From Mesotoga sp. Brook.08.105.5.1 (GTDB lineage: Bacteria > Thermotogota > Thermotogae > Petrotogales > Kosmotogaceae), in assembly GCF_002752635.1 (NCBI RefSeq), contig NZ_AYTW01000040.1, positions 22,044 to 86,043 of the forward strand: a DNA stretch of 64,000 nucleotides, read 5' to 3'. Of this stretch, positions 60,707 to 64,000 are shown one piece after another. The notes beneath the pieces are model-generated. The model made no database searches and was not told where the DNA came from. It worked only from the letters and a program-made list of their open reading frames with translations. Made by a program: the position numbers and the translations under genes. The number at the start of each line of letters is the position of its first letter. The first letter of the stretch is position 1.

Positions 60707-61475
60707 GCGTTATGGGTTCTCCTTCTTCAATAGAAAGGAAATGCTGTGCGCTTCCCTTGTTCACAGTTATCTCCAAAAAACCGGCTGAATCGAAGTGAGC
60801 CATCAGGTTTCCCGGGTTGACATCGTAATAAGTGTTTCCAAAGGTCAGCTTGAAGGGTCTTCTCCCTTTAACTATCTCAAGAGTATCGCCTTCTTCCAGA
60901 TCCTTTCCAAGAGATGCTGGAATATTGGTCTCGAGGTTCCCAAAGTGATCATAGAAGGCGGTCTCTCCCATAATCGTATTTCCATCTCTGACAGGCTTCT
61001 TGTATTTCAAGTACTCGAAGTTCATAAGTCTTGAACCAAGCTTTTCTGGCTCGACTCCCGCATCCACATAGGCAGCCACTGGAGCGAAGATATCTCTACC
61101 GTGGAAGCTTCTCGAACTGCCTCTGTGGTATTCTCTGTTTTCCAATTCACGAATCTCGTGAATACCATACTCTTCCCCAACAAATGTGAACAAACCGTTG
61201 TCGGGACCAACAAGCCGCCTTCCATCCTTAAGAATCATCATTATTGGCTTTCTCGAAGTTCCCACGCCGGGATCGACAACTGCGAGGAAGACTGCATCCT
61301 TGGGAAGATCCCTTATTACTCTTTGCACGACGTATGCTCCGTGTTTAATGCTGAAAGGTTTGATATCATGGCATATATCTATTATCTCCGCCTTTCTATT
61401 TACTTCTTTAATCGCGGCTTTAGCTACACCAACATAGTAGCTGCTTAGTCCCCAGTCACTCAAAAATGCTATCAC
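60693..61475 (-). CDS. SAM hydrolase/SAM-dependent halogenase family (DUF62)
   Basis: 260 residues. The opening MIAFLSDWGLSSYYVGVAKA, then VDPGVGTSRKPI and LVGPDNGLFTFV, and ETAFYDHFGNLETNIPA are conserved in SAM hydroxide adenosyltransferases, which hydrolyse S-adenosylmethionine to adenosine and methionine; a few relatives are halogenases. The chlorinase/fluorinase insertion is not seen. GTG 61475 has GGAGGG six bases upstream. It overlaps the GIY-YIG gene by 20 bases and the kinase gene by 14. Confidence 0.93.
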   Translation of the reverse strand: MIAFLSDWGLSSYYVGVAKAAIKEVNRKAEIIDICHDIKPFSIKHGAYVVQRVIRDLPKDAVFLAVVDPGVGTSRKPIMMILKDGRRLVGPDNGLFTFVGEEYGIHEIRELENREYHRGSSRSFHGRDIFAPVAAYVDAGVEPEKLGSRLMNFEYLKYKKPVRDGNTIMGETAFYDHFGNLETNIPASLGKDLEEGDTLEIVKGRRPFKLTFGNTYYDVNPGNLMAHFDSAGFLEITVNKGSAQHFLSIEEGEPITLVKV

Positions 61476-61854
61476 AGTTATCCCTCCATAATAGGACGAT
61501 AGAAGAGAACACTCTTTCTACGCCTTCTGATTCCAGCTTATAAAGATTTGAATCGGTCTTACAGTCTGTGGCTCCGAAGCCGGGAACTTGTTTGCCGTAA
61601 TTCGAGACGAACCGGGAAAGCTGTTCTTCTCTACGGTGCTCAGATGGAAGTAGCAACACTGCAACAACCTCTGCCTTTTCTCTCAGGAAATCGATGTGCC
61701 AGTGCCGTTTCTTTCGCTCAACGAGGTGCCTCTTAACTCGTTCTGAAAGAGATTTCATTGCCGATCCAACGTAAAGATAGTATCCCGTTTCCAGAGACCA
61801 GGCCTTTCCACGAGAAGAAATCTCTTCCGGCTCCTTCAAAAAAAGTAGAATCAA
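61456..61854 (-). CDS. GIY-YIG domain protein (DUF123-like)
   Basis: 132 residues. LETGYYLYVGSAMKSLSERVKRHL (split, about residues 20-43) is the GIY-YIG nuclease-like segment, and the rest (RHWHIDFLREKAEVVAVLLLPSEHRREEQL...VPGFGATDCK) matches the DUF123 group, also found as an appendix to endonuclease III in archaea. TTG 61854 with AGGGAAG was chosen. ATG 61878 would put the start only about ten bases from a perfect -10 TATAAT at 61888-61893. The family role is unclear, possibly nucleic-acid repair. Confidence 0.75.
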   Translation of the reverse strand: MILLFLKEPEEISSRGKAWSLETGYYLYVGSAMKSLSERVKRHLVERKKRHWHIDFLREKAEVVAVLLLPSEHRREEQLSRFVSNYGKQVPGFGATDCKTDSNLYKLESEGVERVFSSIVLLWRDNCDSIFE

Positions 61855-61887
61855 ATAGCTTCCCTTATTTTGATACATGATGTAGAT

Positions 61888-61893
61888 ATTATA
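61888..61893 (-). promoter_or_regulatory. -10 element for the GIY-YIG gene
   Basis: On the minus strand a perfect TATAAT is found 34 bases before the chosen TTG; a clear -35 is lacking. It would initiate near 61881 and start the minus-strand run GIY-YIG, SAM hydrolase, kinase and NtrC. Confidence 0.4.
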
Positions 61894-61972
61894 CGACAAC
61901 AAGTTAGTCAGATAAGGAGATGGCAGCGAACGGAAGAGGAGCATAATATATAATTTACTAGAGGTGATTTGA

Positions 61973-63034
61973 ATGGCTTTTGTTGAAGTGATGAGGGACA
62001 GTATCGCAGAGAATGTAAGAAGGATTAGGGAACTGGCTAAGAACAGTGGGGTAGAAATTGCCGGAGTGACTAAGGTCGTGTGCGGCGATCCCAGCATAGT
62101 AGATGTACTGTTGAAGAACGGCATTTCTGAAATTGGCGAGTCAAGGCTGGAGAACATATCGAGGATTAAAGGCTCTGGAATGAAGGCCGATTACCTCCTG
62201 CTCAGACTTCCTGAACAGGCTAGATTCAGGGAAGTAGTGGAGCTAGTAGACACGGTTCTGATAGGGAATTTGGAGACTTTGGTCAGACTCAATGAAGTAT
62301 CGACTGAAAGCGGCAAAGATTTGAAATTCATATATATGATCGATACCGGAGACCTCAGAGAGGGAGTCATGTATTACGAGGCTGAGGCAATTCTTATGAA
62401 GGCATTCGAGATTGCCGGAACGAATCTCGATGGAATTGGGACAAACCTCGGGTGTTTCGGCGGAGTGATAGCCTCTCCCGCCAAATTCGAGATACTTTTA
62501 GACCTGGGAGAGTCGCTTAGAAAGGCAACCGGATACTCCATGAGGAGATACTCAGCAGGAAACACCGCTTCGCTTCCTCTTCTCGAAGATGGAACGCTTC
62601 CCAGAGGCATAAATCACTTCAGATTGGGTGAATCTATCATGTGTGGAACAGATGTCACTAACAACCGAAGAGTTCCGGGAACCCTACAGAACACATTCAC
62701 TCTCGTAGGAGAGATTATTGAACTTGCAGAGAAGCCTTCCATACCAATTGGCGATATCGGTCATGATGCCTTTGGTCGGGTTCCAAGGTTCGTAGATAAA
62801 GGGAAGAGAATGAAGGCAATACTTGATCTTGGTGAACAAGATGTGGTTCCCTCCGGATTGACACCTTTGGTAAGTGGATGTGAAATAATCCATGCTTCGA
62901 GCGACCATCTGATAGTGGATGTAACCGATTCCGAGAAGTCCTTTGCTGTTGGTGACTCGATTCCCTTCAGAATGTCTTACGGAGCTCTGTTAAGAGTTAT
63001 GACATCTCCCTATGTGAGGAAGGTGTACTTATGA
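61973..63034 (+). CDS. orr: Alanine/ornithine racemase family PLP enzyme
   Basis: 353 residues, fold type III. The PLP lysine is in AGVTKVVCGDPSI (Lys near residue 34). Later MRRYSAGNTASLPLLE, HFRLGESIMCGTDV and the C-terminal VPSGLTPLVSGCEIIHASSDHLIVDV match the Orr subgroup that racemises ornithine (or lysine/alanine). The ornithine decarboxylase-like gene earlier in the window hints at ornithine metabolism. GAGGTGA lies upstream of the ATG. The next gene overlaps by four bases. Confidence 0.88.
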   Translation: MAFVEVMRDSIAENVRRIRELAKNSGVEIAGVTKVVCGDPSIVDVLLKNGISEIGESRLENISRIKGSGMKADYLLLRLPEQARFREVVELVDTVLIGNLETLVRLNEVSTESGKDLKFIYMIDTGDLREGVMYYEAEAILMKAFEIAGTNLDGIGTNLGCFGGVIASPAKFEILLDLGESLRKATGYSMRRYSAGNTASLPLLEDGTLPRGINHFRLGESIMCGTDVTNNRRVPGTLQNTFTLVGEIIELAEKPSIPIGDIGHDAFGRVPRFVDKGKRMKAILDLGEQDVVPSGLTPLVSGCEIIHASSDHLIVDVTDSEKSFAVGDSIPFRMSYGALLRVMTSPYVRKVYL

Positions 63035-63846
63035 TAAAGCTTCTGAAAAAGAGCGATCGGAGCAGAGTTGAGGAGATCGTAAAGACGATCTGGGAAGGAG
63101 ATGACTATATCCCCCTGGTTTTTGACAAGTGGGTAGACGACCCCTTTTGCTATTTCATGGGTTTTTGGAGTGAAGGAGGATTAATTGGAATAGATAATCT
63201 AAGGCTCTTCTCCGACAAAGTGGGCTGGATGGAAGGGATGAGAATAGACCCCGCCTTTCAGGGAAGGGGATACGGGAAAGAGTTGGGCAAAGAGATGTTG
63301 CAGTTGACCAGAGATCTGGGGCTTGAAAGGCTTTATTTTGCAACTTACTTTGACAACACGGCTTCGATCAAGATGAACGAAGCTTTTGGCTTCGAACGAA
63401 TAGCTGTCTTCACAAATCTGGAGAAGGAGATTGACGAATTGACTCCCTTTTCCTTCAATCTTCTGGAAAGCGACGAGATTCCGGAAATCGATGATCACAT
63501 CAGCGAAGACTGGTCATTTATTCCAAAAGAAGTTCCAAACAAGACCAGTTTCCTGATACATCCTGTGCAACTTTCAGATGGCGCTAACTGGGCGGTTTTG
63601 TCGATAAACTCCAAGTTCAATGATTGTCTTGACATCAATTTCATTGAAATGGAGGACAGGGAGAGTATTGAGGTTTTCGTGAAGGAGCTTGTTTGTTACG
63701 CGAAGGCGAGAGGTTTCGGCCGTATGCATACCATGGCCAGCGAGGATTTTGATCTAGAACCCTTTCTAATGAATGGATTCAAACCTTTCGAGAGAACAAA
63801 GGATGTATTCCTTTATTACGCCGATGGTTCAACTCTTCAAATCTGA
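63031..63846 (+). CDS. GNAT family acetyltransferase
   Basis: 271 residues. The N-terminal GNAT domain shows MRIDPAFQGRGYGKELGKEML (split, about residues 70-90; the R/QxxGxG/A acetyl-CoA loop is QGRGYG) and AFGFERIAVFTN. A second, weaker GNAT-like half occupies about residues 150-270, ending with FKPFERTKDVFLYY. The substrate is unknown. The ATG overlaps the racemase stop (ATGA), so the product may act on the same amino-acid pathway. Confidence 0.85.
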   Translation: MIKLLKKSDRSRVEEIVKTIWEGDDYIPLVFDKWVDDPFCYFMGFWSEGGLIGIDNLRLFSDKVGWMEGMRIDPAFQGRGYGKELGKEMLQLTRDLGLERLYFATYFDNTASIKMNEAFGFERIAVFTNLEKEIDELTPFSFNLLESDEIPEIDDHISEDWSFIPKEVPNKTSFLIHPVQLSDGANWAVLSINSKFNDCLDINFIEMEDRESIEVFVKELVCYAKARGFGRMHTMASEDFDLEPFLMNGFKPFERTKDVFLYYADGSTLQI

Positions 63847-63877
63847 TCTCCATAAGTCATTTTAGACTGTATCTGGT

Positions 63878-63910
63878 GATCGTGGTTCTCGACGATCTTG
63901 GATAGTTTTT
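63878..63910 (+). terminator. Hairpin after the GNAT gene
   Basis: GATCGT (63878-63883) pairs with ACGATC (63892-63897). A run of five T comes eight bases later (63906-63910), so this is a weak terminator candidate. Confidence 0.45.
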
Positions 63911-63946
63911 CTTGACTTTATCACTTGAACCCATAAAACAGAGAAG

Positions 63947-63989
63947 ATAGCGTTTCAAACCCGCATGGTTTCGTAGACGCTATTTTTTT
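63947..63989 (+). terminator. Strong intrinsic terminator at the right edge
   Basis: ATAGCGT (63947-63953) pairs with ACGCTAT (63977-63983), with an inner stem AAACC/GGTTT (63957-63971). It is followed by seven T (63983-63989). Between this and the previous hairpin TTGACT (63913-63918) could be a -35, so a short transcript is possible. Confidence 0.75.
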
Positions 63990-64000
63990 GTCTATATTTT

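Noticed and set aside
1..64000. CRISPR arrays, insertion sequences, prophage genes and integrase sites
   Set aside because: No direct repeats of 20-40 bases with regular spacing, no transposase- or integrase-like proteins and no terminal inverted repeats were seen; gene density and codon use appear even across the window.

Overview
This window is a dense, gene-packed stretch of a bacterial chromosome of roughly 44-45% GC. It has about 60 protein genes, one tRNA gene, no insertion sequences, no CRISPR array and no rRNA. Gene content and order suggest a member of the Thermotogota. The pointers are a NusA of only 342 residues, RimO beside a DUF4416 gene, recA-recX-rny, tilS-ftsH, a second EF-G-like factor, a DHH-CBS-poly(A)-polymerase fusion, and many TTG/GTG starts behind strong GGAGG-type ribosome binding sites. 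The moderate GC and mesophile-like composition point to a Mesotoga/Kosmotoga-type organism. That placement is inference; I could not run a search.

Layout. 1-205 (-) is the 5' end of a polysaccharide pyruvyl transferase (CsaB-like) gene, divergent from comEC. fur, nusA and rimP form a minus-strand operon with a near-consensus promoter and a terminator hairpin in its leader. An orphan ABC-2 permease lies upstream of it. 5090-8550 carries a secreted protein, an S4/RqcP-like gene, birA and panB. 8551-15964 (+) is a long run: ftsW/rodA, ftcD, hutI, rlmH, a CNNM/CorC protein, cdd, a Nudix hydrolase and gltX, closed by a terminator. 16000-24310 (-) is a seven-gene operon running rex, udk, a novel 774-residue membrane protein, a BMP-type nucleoside-binding protein, then the ABC ATPase and two permeases.

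24460-30790 (+) holds a small membrane protein, DUF4416, rimO, pgsA, thpR, recA, recX and rny. tRNA-Thr(CGU) follows with its own promoter and terminator. Next come tilS, ftsH, a hotdog thioesterase, a radical SAM protein, a PhoB/PhoR-like pair, pyrimidine-nucleoside phosphorylase, a phosphodiester glycosidase family protein, and EF-G2 with a terminator containing an 11-G tract. 43277-49507 (+) carries DUF503, a DUF4139-like secreted protein, yqeK, a membrane protein, an LCP-family glycopolymer transferase, a GAF/fRMsr-like fusion and a PLP decarboxylase.

49539-61854 (-) contains rhomboid, a DUF4234-like protein, rqcH, ispE, Nudix, a lipoprotein, the DHH-CBS-nucleotidyltransferase, an NtrC/NtrB-like pair, a SAM hydrolase and a GIY-YIG protein. 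The window ends with an ornithine/alanine racemase-like enzyme and a GNAT protein (+).

Themes. The window is rich in core RNA and translation functions (NusA, RimP, RlmH, RimO, Rny, TilS, GltX, A-adding enzyme, EF-G2, RqcH/RqcP). It also has nucleoside salvage (BMP-ABC importer, Udk, Cdd, Pdp) and cell-surface polymer genes (CsaB-like, LCP). The most interesting items are the Rex-headed nucleoside-uptake operon with its unrecognised 774-residue membrane protein, the candidate attenuator in the rimP-nusA leader, the C-terminal tail shared by two adjacent membrane proteins, the GAF fusion, and a sigma54-type activator paired with an atypical kinase.
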